Source: Corynebacterium atrinae (lineage in GTDB: Bacteria > Actinomycetota > Actinomycetes > Mycobacteriales > Mycobacteriaceae). From it: a stretch of 64,000 nt of DNA. The notes under the pieces are model-generated. The model ran no database searches, was not told the DNA's origin, and worked only from the letters and a program-made list of their open reading frames with translations. Location: the NCBI RefSeq assembly GCF_030408455.1, contig NZ_CP046977.1, positions 1,922,001 to 1,986,000 on the forward strand, written 5' to 3'. Of the stretch, positions 9,054 to 17,677 are shown piece after piece (the first letter of the stretch is position 1; each line of letters starts with the position of its first letter). The translations under genes were made by a program, and so were the position numbers.

Positions 9054-10237
9054 TGGAAAATCTCATCCGGATGCTGGAGGGCGCCCGCTTCTATGGCGCC
9101 AAGTCCGAGCCGATCGACTCCATTGAGGTGGTTCGCGAGGCAACGATTGCCGACGGCTGGCGGCTGCAGGTCCTGCGCGTTCATCACGGTGGCACGAGCG
9201 ATCTGTATCAGGTGCTTATCGACGCCGCCGATAGCGACGTCTTCCACCTTCCGGAAGTCATTGGCGCCTATGGCGCCGCCCTCACGGGCGGCAGCCCCGC
9301 CGGCTTTGGCGTCCTTCATGGCACGGCCGAGGGCCTCGCTGGCGGGGGCCGCGCCATCAGTGGCGAGCAGTCCAATACCTCGCTCATCTTCGGCAACAAC
9401 GCCATGGTCAAGGTCTTTCGACACCTGGAGGCGGGGCAGAATCCAGACGTGGAGTTGCTCTCACAGATCCCCGAATCGCCGCATGTCGCAGCGGTGCGCG
9501 GTTGGGTGACGGAAAACATCGACGGTGAAGACCACACGCTGGCGATGATTCAGGATTTCATCCCCGATGCCGACGATGGCTGGCGCTATGCCCTCGGTTT
9601 TTCCTCCCTTGATGCCCACTTCGGACCCGAGGCATCCCTCCTGGGAGAGGCCACCAGCGCGGTGCACGAGGCCCTCGCTCAGGCGTTACCTACCGAAACT
9701 GTCCCTCTGTCGAGCTTGATTTCCGCCCTCGAGGATCACCTTGACCAGATGCTGAGCCGCGCTCCGGTGCTCGCCGAGCATGAGGCCTCCGTCCGCGAGG
9801 TGTATCGTCGCCTCGCGGAAAGCGGCGGGGCGGACGAGACCATTCAGCGTATCCATGGCGATCTTCATTTGGGCCAGGTCTTACGCAACCAGGACACTTA
9901 CGTGCTCATCGACTTCGAGGGGGAACCAGCCCGACCGTTGGCGGATCGCCGCCGACCCGATTCGCCCCTGCGCGACGTCGCCGGGGTCATTCGTTCCCTC
10001 GACTATGCGGCTCATTTCCCGGCCCGGAGCGGGCAGGGTGCGGGCCCGGCAGATCCCATCGCGTGGGCGGCTGAGGCGGCGGAAGCTTTCCTGCAGGGCT
10101 ACCAGTTGGAGCCTTCGACGCTGCTTGATGCTTATGTCTTGGACAAGGCGCTGTACGAGGTGGTTTATGAGTCGAATAACCGCCCGGATTGGGTGGATAT
10201 CCCCTTGGATGCGGTGCGACGCTTGTTGGGTTCTTAG
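9053..10237 (+). CDS. pep2: Maltokinase (maltose to maltose 1-phosphate)
   Basis: A 394-residue aminoglycoside-phosphotransferase-like kinase. The catalytic loop is IHGDLHLGQVLR (about 265-276), with the metal-binding Asp in VLIDFEGEP. This is the Pep2/Mak family, which phosphorylates maltose with ATP. Maltose-1-phosphate then feeds GlgE for alpha-glucan synthesis. The start is GTG at 9053, overlapping the treS stop by one base. TreS and Pep2 form a complex in mycobacteria and are often fused; here they are separate but coupled. A copy of the 11-mer GCTTATCGACG lies in the LIDA codons at 9214. Confidence 0.92.
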   Translation: MENLIRMLEGARFYGAKSEPIDSIEVVREATIADGWRLQVLRVHHGGTSDLYQVLIDAADSDVFHLPEVIGAYGAALTGGSPAGFGVLHGTAEGLAGGGRAISGEQSNTSLIFGNNAMVKVFRHLEAGQNPDVELLSQIPESPHVAAVRGWVTENIDGEDHTLAMIQDFIPDADDGWRYALGFSSLDAHFGPEASLLGEATSAVHEALAQALPTETVPLSSLISALEDHLDQMLSRAPVLAEHEASVREVYRRLAESGGADETIQRIHGDLHLGQVLRNQDTYVLIDFEGEPARPLADRRRPDSPLRDVAGVIRSLDYAAHFPARSGQGAGPADPIAWAAEAAEAFLQGYQLEPSTLLDAYVLDKALYEVVYESNNRPDWVDIPLDAVRRLLGS

Positions 10238-10334
10238 TCTCGCGGTTTGTGCTTCGCGTGGAAACTGCGGGTAACGTGGGAAAACGCTTGCCTGTTCTGT
10301 TGTCTGACCACACCGCGCTAGGACCCGCATAACG

Positions 10335-11672
10335 ATGTCGAAGAAGAACCCCCTCCTGACCATCACCGTCACAGCCCTCATGCTGTTTTCCATGTTCTTC
10401 GGAGCGGGCAACCTCATCTTCCCGCCGATGCTCGGCGTGGAGGCAGGCACAAGCTTCACCCCGGCGATCGTCGGTTTCCTGGGCACGGGTGTTCTTCTAC
10501 CAATCTTGGCCATCGTCGCCATCGCCATTTCCGGCAACGACATGCGAGACCTGGCCTCCCGCGGCGGCGTGTTTTTCGGCGTGGTTTTTTCCGTCGTGGC
10601 TTACCTTTCCATCGGCGCGTTTTACGCGCTGCCCCGCACGGGTGCGGTGTCTTATGAGACAGCTTTTCAGCCGTTGACCGGATGGGACTCGCTTGCCGCG
10701 TCGGCGGCGTTTAACTTTTGTTTTTTCGGTGTGGCATTGCTGCTGGCGTGGAACCCGAGCGCGATCGTCGACAATTTGGGTAAGTTCCTCACCCCGGTCT
10801 TACTGGTCCTGCTGCTGGTGTTGGTGGTCATCGCGCTAAGCAAGTTCGATGGCATCGCCGGTGTCCCCTCCGAAAAATATGCCGAGGCGCCCCTGGCGGC
10901 CGGCCTTCTCGAGGGCTATCTCACCATGGACTCCATCGCCTCCTTGGCGTTCGGCATCATCGTGATCTCCGCGCTCAAGCACAATAGTTTCCCCAACGGT
11001 TCAGCCCTCGTGCGCGGCACGATTCTGGCGGGCATTGGCGCCGGCGTGATCTTGGGCATCATCTACGTCGCCCTCGGCTACATCGGGCAGATCATCCCGG
11101 ACCCCAGCCGCTACGTCAACGGCGCTGGCTTGCTGTCCGACGCCGCCAACCTCGCGATGGGCTATCCCGGCCAGATCGTCTTCGGGCTCATCGTCCTCCT
11201 CGCCTGCCTGAGCACAGCCGTCGGCCTCATCGCCGCTACCAGCGAGTTCTTCTCTTCGCTCATGCCGCGTGTGACGTACAAGATGTGGGCCGTGGTTTTC
11301 GCCCTCATGTCTTTCGCCATGGCAACCATGGGATTGGATACCGTCCTCGCGATCGCCGCCCCGATCATCGGCTTTATCTACCCACCGGCGATCACCCTCA
11401 TCTTCATCACGCTCATCGAGCCTCTCGCCCGCCCCTGGGTCACTTTCCATTGGACTTTCCGGCTGGCTATTTGGGTCGCCGTCGTGTGGTCCGCGTTGGT
11501 CACCTTCGACAGTCTCGGCTGGGGAAGTTCGATCATCGTTCCGCTCATCTCTTGGACGCCGCTTCACGACGTCGCCCTCGGTTGGGTGCTGCCCACCCTC
11601 CTCGCCTTCGTCGTTGGCGTGGGCGTCGATGCAGTCCAGCGCCACCGACGCCGCGCGGTCGCCGCAGCCTGA
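10335..11672 (+). CDS. brnQ: Branched-chain amino acid:cation symporter BrnQ (LIVCS family)
   Basis: 445 residues with about 12 hydrophobic segments. The N-terminal signature [14 protein letters not shown] is diagnostic for LIVCS transporters. It takes up isoleucine, leucine and valine with Na+; in C. glutamicum BrnQ also carries methionine. The ATG at 10335 follows a roughly 97-base gap after the maltokinase gene, so it may have its own promoter. The neighbouring aecD and downstream luciferase-like gene recall the order in C. glutamicum. Confidence 0.93.
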   Translation: MSKKNPLLTITVTALMLFSMFFGAGNLIFPPMLGVEAGTSFTPAIVGFLGTGVLLPILAIVAIAISGNDMRDLASRGGVFFGVVFSVVAYLSIGAFYALPRTGAVSYETAFQPLTGWDSLAASAAFNFCFFGVALLLAWNPSAIVDNLGKFLTPVLLVLLLVLVVIALSKFDGIAGVPSEKYAEAPLAAGLLEGYLTMDSIASLAFGIIVISALKHNSFPNGSALVRGTILAGIGAGVILGIIYVALGYIGQIIPDPSRYVNGAGLLSDAANLAMGYPGQIVFGLIVLLACLSTAVGLIAATSEFFSSLMPRVTYKMWAVVFALMSFAMATMGLDTVLAIAAPIIGFIYPPAITLIFITLIEPLARPWVTFHWTFRLAIWVAVVWSALVTFDSLGWGSSIIVPLISWTPLHDVALGWVLPTLLAFVVGVGVDAVQRHRRRAVAAA

Positions 11673-11736
11673 AATATCGGCACCTTCCCCGACGTTGCAG
11701 GGAGGTAGGAACGCAGCGTTAAAAGGAAGGTTCCCC

Positions 11737-12765
11737 ATGTCAACCCCCCTACCCCTCTCACTCATTGACTTTTGCCTCATCTATGAGGGCGAGACCGCAG
11801 CGTCGTCCATGGCCCGTTCCGTGGATTTGGCGCAGCGAGCCGAGCAATTGGGCTACTCCCGCATCTGGTACTCAGAGCATCACAACATGCCGCAGATCGC
11901 TTCGGCGGCACCGGCCGTACTCATTTCCCACATCGGCGCCAAGACGGAAAAGATCCGCCTCGGCGCGGGTGGAGTGATGTTGCCCAACCACTCCCCGTAT
12001 GTCATCGCGGAACAGTTTGGCACCCTGGCCGAGCTCTACCCTAACCGCATTGATCTCGGTTTGGGCCGCGCCCCCGGTACCGACATGACCACACTGGGCC
12101 GGGCGCTTCGCCGCGATCCGAAGGCTGCGGAGAACTTCCCCCAGGACGTCCTGGAACTCAGTGGTTATCTGCGCGGCGAATCCCGCATTCCCGGCGTTGC
12201 CGCTACCCCGGGTGCCAATACGTTTGTCCCGCTCTACATCCTGGGCTCGTCGATGTTCGGCGCGTCGTTGGCTGCCAACTTCGGCCTGCCCTATTCCTTT
12301 GCATCGCATTTTGCGCCGCAACACCTCACGCAGGCCGTGGCCTACTACCGAGAGCACTTCCAGCCTTCGGAGGAACTCAGCGAGCCCTATGTCATCGCCG
12401 CGGTGAACGTCACTGCCGCCGAAACGACAGACGAGGCGGAGCGGCAGCTGCAGGGCGTGTATCGCAACCGTGTGCGCGCACAGATCGCCAAGGGGCGGCA
12501 GTTGTCCGACACTCAGCTCGATGCCCTCGTTGCCTCCCACCAGGGTCAGCAGGTTACCGGGATGCTCCACTACAACGCGGTGGGGGATTCAGCGCAGGTG
12601 CGCTCGTACTTGGAGTCCTTCGCCGAGCTGGCTCAAGCCGACGAGCTGATGATCTCATTGCAGAATACGTCGAACGCTGAGGCCACGCGCGGTCTAGAGA
12701 TCCTCGCTGAGGCGTGGGAGCTGGATCCCGCCCACGTCGCTGGCGCCCCGGGGCAACAGAATTAG
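11737..12765 (+). CDS. Luciferase-like (LLM class) flavin-dependent monooxygenase
   Basis: A 342-residue TIM-barrel oxidoreductase of the bacterial luciferase superfamily. Visible family features are the N-terminal LSLIDF strand, [14 protein letters not shown] (about 50) and [26 protein letters not shown], followed by the flavin-contacting [10 protein letters not shown] stretch. This subgroup lacks a characterised substrate; reduced FMN would come from a separate reductase. The start is the ATG at 11737, preceded by AAAAGGAAGG. A longer frame opening upstream overlaps brnQ and is not used. It ends 6 bases from the convergent membrane-protein gene. Confidence 0.88.
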   Translation: MSTPLPLSLIDFCLIYEGETAASSMARSVDLAQRAEQLGYSRIWYSEHHNMPQIASAAPAVLISHIGAKTEKIRLGAGGVMLPNHSPYVIAEQFGTLAELYPNRIDLGLGRAPGTDMTTLGRALRRDPKAAENFPQDVLELSGYLRGESRIPGVAATPGANTFVPLYILGSSMFGASLAANFGLPYSFASHFAPQHLTQAVAYYREHFQPSEELSEPYVIAAVNVTAAETTDEAERQLQGVYRNRVRAQIAKGRQLSDTQLDALVASHQGQQVTGMLHYNAVGDSAQVRSYLESFAELAQADELMISLQNTSNAEATRGLEILAEAWELDPAHVAGAPGQQN

Positions 12766-12771
12766 GAATTC

Positions 12772-13263
12772 TCAGATGCTGCCCAGCTTGTCCACGTTCA
12801 GGCCCGGCACTCGGGCTCGCAGCATGTCGACGAGTTCGAAGGGGCGGGGACTAGCTTTGTCAGGGAACCGAACGGTGTAGGGAGCTACGGCCGTAGGGTC
12901 GTGTTGCACTCGTTCGCCGACATGCTGAGGCAGCAAGACGAGGAAGGTCCCTTCCCTCGGACGGGAATAGAGCTGAACATGCGCCAGCTCGTCGAGGGGG
13001 AAGCTGACCCCGGTGCGCACGATGGTGACCTGGGCGGCGTCGATAAGCAGCACCGGACGAGTACGCCTCCAGAGTGTGATGACGAGCATGAGCAAGGCGA
13101 TCAACATGCCTGCTGCGGGCGCGGCGGAGGCCAGCAGATAGAGCCACGTCAGTGTGCTATCGCTGTGACTGCGCGCGGAAAAGTACAGGCCCAGGAAGAT
13201 TGGCGTCATGACGAGGACGAACACCACGAAGATGACGAAGAACTTGCTGGAGGCCAGAGACAC
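12772..13263 (-). CDS. Membrane protein with two transmembrane helices and PH-like C-terminal domain
   Basis: 163 residues. Two hydrophobic segments (about 7-28 and 38-65) are followed by basic residues WRRTRP and a ~90-residue beta-rich domain. The domain has alternating hydrophobic strands and a closing helix (PFELVDMLRARVPG), the usual shape of actinobacterial bacterial-PH-like membrane proteins. Function unknown. The start is GTG at 13263; the frame stays open a little upstream, so the N-terminus could be a few residues longer. One dispersed 11-mer lies in the LIDA codons at 13038. Confidence 0.7.
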   Translation of the reverse strand: MSLASSKFFVIFVVFVLVMTPIFLGLYFSARSHSDSTLTWLYLLASAAPAAGMLIALLMLVITLWRRTRPVLLIDAAQVTIVRTGVSFPLDELAHVQLYSRPREGTFLVLLPQHVGERVQHDPTAVAPYTVRFPDKASPRPFELVDMLRARVPGLNVDKLGSI

Positions 13264-13619
13264 GGCGGTGGGGCGAAGCGCAATCGTTTTAATAGGCAGT
13301 GATCTTAGTACATGCTCCGCCTACCCTCAGCTCACCTAGACACGCACTAGGTCACACGTCTTAGTTAAATGGTTTTGTGGCAGGGAGGATGTAATCTACT
13401 GCCAGATTGGCAGTACCACTTAGGTGCCGGTCATAACCTCTTGATAAACATGTCCTCACACTTGCGTGTCGCAGGATGTCTTTTCGTGTCGCCATGCTCT
13501 ACAATCCGTCTAAGAAAATCCTTACAATCACTTAGGTGTCACCATATATTTACCGGTGTAATAGCCTAATAAAATTAATCAGGGAAACCTGCTCGGCACT
13601 CGCTTAAAGGAGGTACCGC
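13264..13619. promoter_or_regulatory. AT-rich intergenic leader before the GntR regulator
   Basis: 356 bases without a credible gene, visibly richer in A and T than the flanks, especially 13480-13590. It holds a perfect hairpin palindrome TACTGCCA-GAT-TGGCAGTA at 13397-13415 and a direct repeat CACTTAGGTGCC (13417-13428) / CACTTAGGTGTC (13529-13540). Near the end, TGTAATAG and TAATAAAAT are possible -10 elements. AAAGGAGGT at about 13606 is a near-perfect ribosome binding site for the regulator. These sites could be operators for the GntR protein encoded next; that link is inference. Confidence 0.5.
13397..13415. repeat. Perfect 8-bp palindrome with 3-bp centre, candidate operator
   Basis: TACTGCCA and TGGCAGTA flank GAT. 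The size and symmetry suit a dimeric repressor, and the site lies about 205 bases upstream of the GntR/UTRA gene start, in the AT-rich leader. It could equally act as a small RNA hairpin. Confidence 0.4.
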
Positions 13620-14387
13620 ATGGGCTCATCCAAGAAGTCTCCAAAGTCGACCCAGCGCTACGAACTCATCACTAACCATCTGCGACAATCCATTGAGGAC
13701 GGTACCCTTAGCCCTGGAGACGAGCTCCCCTCCGAAGCCGAGTTATGCGAACAATATGATTCTTCGCGCGGGCCGGTCCGACAGGCGATGGCCCTACTGC
13801 GCGCCGAGGGGCTGATCTCCACCGGCCGCGGCCGCCGCAGCACTGTCTTGACTTCTGCGCCTTCTAATTCTTTTGAATCCCTGCTCTCCATGACCGCATG
13901 GGCCGAGGACATGGAACCCGATATCTCCCAGCGGACGCTGTGGGTCGGGCGCACCTCCGCCGACGCACATACCGCCTGCCAACTTAATGTCGAAGTGGGC
14001 TCTCAGATCGTCACCATTAAACGTCTGCGCCTGCTCAACGACGAGCCGCTAGCCATCGAACGCCTCAACTTTCCCCTCGACGTCGGCCGCCCCCTCCTAG
14101 ATTTCGACACCGACAACTGCTCCGTTCACCGCGAGCTCTCTCGCCTGGGTGTTGGCTTTGAAAGCGCCAACCGCTCCATGTCCGCCGCCTTATCCAACGG
14201 TGAGGATTCCGAGCTGCTGGGCATTCCCGAAGGGTCGCCGATCATGCAGGTCGAACTGCTGGCCGCCAGCAAGCAGGGCCGAACTTTGGAGTATGCCGAG
14301 TACCGGGTCATCGGCGAGGGCCTTGTTCTCCACGTCAACAACGTCCGCGGCACGCCAACCCCGGCGTGGTTTTCGCGCGAGTCCTAA
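13620..14387 (+). CDS. GntR-family transcriptional regulator with UTRA effector domain (HutC/FarR type)
   Basis: 255 residues. The N-terminal winged helix (about 13-80) shows the GntR pattern: RYELITNHLRQSIEDG, then LPSEAELCEQYDSSRGPVRQAMALLRAEGLI and a TGRGRR wing. The C-terminal UTRA domain (about 95-250) has the usual IKRLRLLNDEPLAIERL strand region. Such regulators bind a small ligand and repress nearby genes. The strong AAAGGAGG ribosome binding site fixes the start. The gene lies 37 bases before the ABC importer genes, so it probably controls them and itself. Confidence 0.9.
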   Translation: MGSSKKSPKSTQRYELITNHLRQSIEDGTLSPGDELPSEAELCEQYDSSRGPVRQAMALLRAEGLISTGRGRRSTVLTSAPSNSFESLLSMTAWAEDMEPDISQRTLWVGRTSADAHTACQLNVEVGSQIVTIKRLRLLNDEPLAIERLNFPLDVGRPLLDFDTDNCSVHRELSRLGVGFESANRSMSAALSNGEDSELLGIPEGSPIMQVELLAASKQGRTLEYAEYRVIGEGLVLHVNNVRGTPTPAWFSRES

Positions 14388-14424
14388 TTGTTTCATGTGA
14401 CCAGCGCCCACTAGCCTTGGGCAC

Positions 14425-15930
14425 ATGTTCTCACGACGGAGATCCCCCACCTTGTTGGTGGCATTGGTGGCGGTCATGGCCGCGTGTCTGAGCGCCTGCT
14501 CCGCCGGACACACCGCCACCCAGGTGGGACGCATCGCGGGCACCGACAGCCTGGTGGTCGGCACCACTGGCACCCCGGCCTCACTCGACTTCACCAGGAC
14601 CGGTGGCGCGGCTATCCCGCAAGCGCTCATGTCCAACGTGTACGAAGGCCTGGTGCGCATCGACGCAGACGGGACGATCGTTCCTCTGCTCGCCCAGAGC
14701 TGGGAGGTCTCCGAAGACCGCACCTCCTACACTTTTCACCTGCGCGAGGGCGTGGAATTTTCCGACGGCACCCCCTTCACCGCTGATACGGCCGCCTTCA
14801 GCATTAACTACGTCAAGAACTCGTGGACCAATGGCCTGAAATCACAAATGGACGTGGTCAACAGCGCCGAGCCCCTCGACGAGTACACCCTCCGCGTCAG
14901 CCTCACCCGGCCCTCTCAGCGCTGGTTGTGGTCGATGGGCACGCTGACGGGAGCGATGATGAGCCCCGAGGGCGTGGAGACGCTAGCATCGAACCCCATC
15001 GGGACCGGCCCTTTTGAGCTCGACCGCTTCGCCGTGGGCGAGTCCATCTCCCTACGCGCCCGGGACGACTACTGGGGCGACCCGGCACAACAAGACGCCG
15101 CGATCCGCTATTTTTCCGACGCCACCTCCGCCGTCAACGCCCTACGCTCCGGCGATATTGACGTGGTCTGGTCGATGCAATCGCCCGAGCTTTTGGATAC
15201 GCTGCCGACTGAGTTTTCCGTCGACGTCGGAACCACCAACGGCGAGGTCATCGTCTCGATGAACAACAAGCGCGCTCCCTTCGACGATCCGCGGATCCGT
15301 CGGGCGGTGGCGCTCGCGATCGACCGGCACGCGATCAACGAGGTGGTCTGGGAAGGGCTAGCCACCGATACCGGCGGCGCGCCCGTCCCGCCAACCGATC
15401 CCTGGTTCAGCGGAAAAGACTACTTCCCCTTCGATCCCGCGCAAGCGCGGCAATTGCTTATCGACGCCGCCATCCCCCACCCCGACATCACCATCGCCGT
15501 CCCCTCGCTCCCCTATGCACAAAACATCTCCGAGCTGCTGTATTCCCAACTCAGTGACGTGGGCTTCCGGGTACATCTGAAAAGTGTGGAGTTTCCAGCC
15601 GTCTGGATCTCCGAGGTTATGACCGCCCACGACTATGACATGTCCATCATGGGCCACGTCGAAGCCCGCGACATCCCCGCACTGTTCGGCAACCCGCAGT
15701 ACTACCTGGGCTACGACAATGCCGAGGTACGGGAGCTACTCCTCGAAGCCGACTCCGCCGAAGACCCCACCCCCGCGATGGAGAAGGCCGTCGACGTCAT
15801 TATGTCGGAAGCCGGGGCGGTCACCGTCTTCAATCAGCCCAACATCGTGGTCACCTCCCCGCAGGTGAGCGGGGTATCCCCCACCATCGTGACCGACGCC
15901 TTGTCCCTAGCTCGGTTGGAGAAGAGATGA
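14425..15930 (+). CDS. ABC importer substrate-binding lipoprotein, family 5 (peptide/nickel/opine type)
   Basis: 501 residues. An N-terminal signal with lipobox (LSACS, Cys about residue 25) anchors it on the membrane. The body is a family-5 solute-binding protein: VYEGLVRIDADGTIVPLLAQSWEVSEDRTSYTFHLREGVEFSDGTPF is split over the first lobe, and later DPRIRRAVALAIDR is the usual hinge-region motif. Family 5 proteins bind oligopeptides, nickel chelates, glutathione or opines; the ligand here cannot be read. The stop overlaps the first permease gene by 4 bases (ATGA). A copy of the 11-mer lies in LIDA codons at 15456. Confidence 0.88.
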   Translation: MFSRRRSPTLLVALVAVMAACLSACSAGHTATQVGRIAGTDSLVVGTTGTPASLDFTRTGGAAIPQALMSNVYEGLVRIDADGTIVPLLAQSWEVSEDRTSYTFHLREGVEFSDGTPFTADTAAFSINYVKNSWTNGLKSQMDVVNSAEPLDEYTLRVSLTRPSQRWLWSMGTLTGAMMSPEGVETLASNPIGTGPFELDRFAVGESISLRARDDYWGDPAQQDAAIRYFSDATSAVNALRSGDIDVVWSMQSPELLDTLPTEFSVDVGTTNGEVIVSMNNKRAPFDDPRIRRAVALAIDRHAINEVVWEGLATDTGGAPVPPTDPWFSGKDYFPFDPAQARQLLIDAAIPHPDITIAVPSLPYAQNISELLYSQLSDVGFRVHLKSVEFPAVWISEVMTAHDYDMSIMGHVEARDIPALFGNPQYYLGYDNAEVRELLLEADSAEDPTPAMEKAVDVIMSEAGAVTVFNQPNIVVTSPQVSGVSPTIVTDALSLARLEKR

Positions 15931-16865
15931 TCCTCAAAGTCCTCCTCCGCTTCCTCGTTTCGCTGGTGCTGGCCTCCGTCATCATCTTCCTGCTCCTGCG
16001 AGCCATCCCCGGGGACCCCGCGCGCGTCGCTCTGGGAGTGACCGCAACCGACGAGGCCGTGGCCGCCCTCGCAGCTCAATTGGGCACGGACCAGCCCCTG
16101 TGGCACCAGTATTTCTCCTGGGTCGGCGGGCTTATCACCGGCGATTTCGGAATATCGCTTTCCTCGCGCCAGGACATCACGGCGCTCATCATCGACCGGG
16201 CGCAGGTCTCGCTCATCCTCTGTGGAGTGGCCATGGTGCTCTCCCTGCTCATCGCCGTTCCCCTCGGGATGTGGGCGGCCCGGCGCGCTGACCGCGCCGA
16301 CGGTCTCCTTGTCACCGGGGCCTCGCAGGTGGGAATCGCGGTCCCCTCATTCTTGGCCGGAATCCTGCTGGTCACGGTCTTTTCGGTGCACTTGGGATGG
16401 GTACCCGCCAATGGCTGGGTACCCCCGAATGCTGATTTCTCCGGCTTCGTCCAGCGCCTCATCCTCCCGGTTATTGCGCTGACGGCGGTGCAGGCCTCGA
16501 TCCTCACCCGCTACGTGCGCTCCTCCATCCTCGAGGTGATGGACCGTGACTTTATGCGGACGGCGCGGGCGACGGGGGCGTCGATAAGCGAGGCGCTGTG
16601 GCGCCATGGACTACGCAACGCCGCCCTACCCGTGCTCACCGTGACGGGGCTGCAGCTGACGTCGCTGGTGGTCGGAGCTGTGGTGATTGAACGGGTATTT
16701 CTCGTGCCCGGGCTTGGGTCGATGCTGTTGGACTCGGTCGCGCGGCGCGATCTGACGGTGGTGCAGACGATCGTCATGCTCCTTGTGGTGTTTACGCTTA
16801 GCGTCAACCTTGTTATTGATGTGACGTACCGGATCATCGATCCGCGGATCAGGAGGACCTCATGA
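15927..16865 (+). CDS. ABC importer permease, DppB/OppB-like
   Basis: 312 residues with six hydrophobic segments. The N-terminal FLLLRAIPGDPARVALG is typical of DppB/OppB proteins, and the binding-protein-dependent transport loop ARATGASISEALWRHGLRNAALP (EAA-type) contacts the ATPase. It overlaps the preceding and following genes by 4 bases each, showing a tight translational unit. The SIS codons contain an 11-mer copy, using the rare ATA codon. Confidence 0.9.
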   Translation: MILKVLLRFLVSLVLASVIIFLLLRAIPGDPARVALGVTATDEAVAALAAQLGTDQPLWHQYFSWVGGLITGDFGISLSSRQDITALIIDRAQVSLILCGVAMVLSLLIAVPLGMWAARRADRADGLLVTGASQVGIAVPSFLAGILLVTVFSVHLGWVPANGWVPPNADFSGFVQRLILPVIALTAVQASILTRYVRSSILEVMDRDFMRTARATGASISEALWRHGLRNAALPVLTVTGLQLTSLVVGAVVIERVFLVPGLGSMLLDSVARRDLTVVQTIVMLLVVFTLSVNLVIDVTYRIIDPRIRRTS

Positions 16866-17677
16866 AAAGGCTTCCGGTATCCGGCTGGATCGGGCTCATC
16901 ATCGTGGTATCCGTCGTGCTTCTGGCTCTGGTGTCACTGGTGTGGACGCCTTATAACCCTGTCCATGCCGTCCCCTCCGACCGTCTCCTCGCCTCCTCTG
17001 CCGAGCATCTGATGGGCACCGACCGCTACGGCCGCGACGTGTTCTCCCGCATCATGGCCGGGGCGCAAATCACGCTCTTCGTTGGGCTTGTCGCTGTGGG
17101 AATCTCCGCGCTCGTCGGCGTGCCGTGGGGAATGTGGGCGGGAATGAAACGCGGCTGGACCGAAGCCCTCATCATGCGCGGTGTCGACATCATGCTGGCG
17201 TTTCCGGCTCTATTGCTGGCTATTATCACCGGAGCCGTGTTTGGAGCTTCGACCACCACCGCGATGGTGGCCATCGGCATCGCCGGCATCCCCGGGTTCG
17301 CCCGCGTCGCCCGCGCCGGGACACTCCAAGTGATGACCCAGGATTACGTCGCCTCCGCCCGCGTTTCCCGGGTGCCCGGGCTAGTCATCGCCATCCGGCA
17401 CGTGCTTCCGAACATCGCCGGGTTCATCGTCGTGCAGGCCTCCGTCGCGTTCGCGCTCGCCGTGTTAGCCGAGGCGGCGTTGTCCTTCCTCGGGCTCGGC
17501 ACCGCACCCCCCGATCCATCCTGGGGGCGCATGCTCCAAGCCGCCCAAGCCTCCCTGGGCACCGCCCCCCAGTTGGCGTTGTGGCCGGGCCTGGCCATCG
17601 CCGTGACTGTGCTGGGATTCAATCTGCTGGGGGACGGACTCAGCGATGCCCTCAACCCGCGAAGGAGCCGACGATGA
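16862..17677 (+). CDS. ABC importer permease, DppC/OppC-like
   Basis: 271 residues with about five to six membrane segments. The pattern HLMGTDRYGRDVFSRIMAGAQ near residue 45 is diagnostic of DppC/OppC. The EAA-type loop is ARVSRVPGLVIAIRHVLPN, followed by FLGLGTAPPDPSWGRML. It pairs with the DppB-like protein to form the channel. ATGA overlaps join it to both neighbours. Confidence 0.9.
   Translation: MKRLPVSGWIGLIIVVSVVLLALVSLVWTPYNPVHAVPSDRLLASSAEHLMGTDRYGRDVFSRIMAGAQITLFVGLVAVGISALVGVPWGMWAGMKRGWTEALIMRGVDIMLAFPALLLAIITGAVFGASTTTAMVAIGIAGIPGFARVARAGTLQVMTQDYVASARVSRVPGLVIAIRHVLPNIAGFIVVQASVAFALAVLAEAALSFLGLGTAPPDPSWGRMLQAAQASLGTAPQLALWPGLAIAVTVLGFNLLGDGLSDALNPRRSRR

Noticed and set aside
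16124..16130. GCTTATC at 16124 and GGGATAAGCCCC near 54066 as further 11-mer copies
   Set aside because: They share only about seven bases with the word; counting them would inflate the signal.
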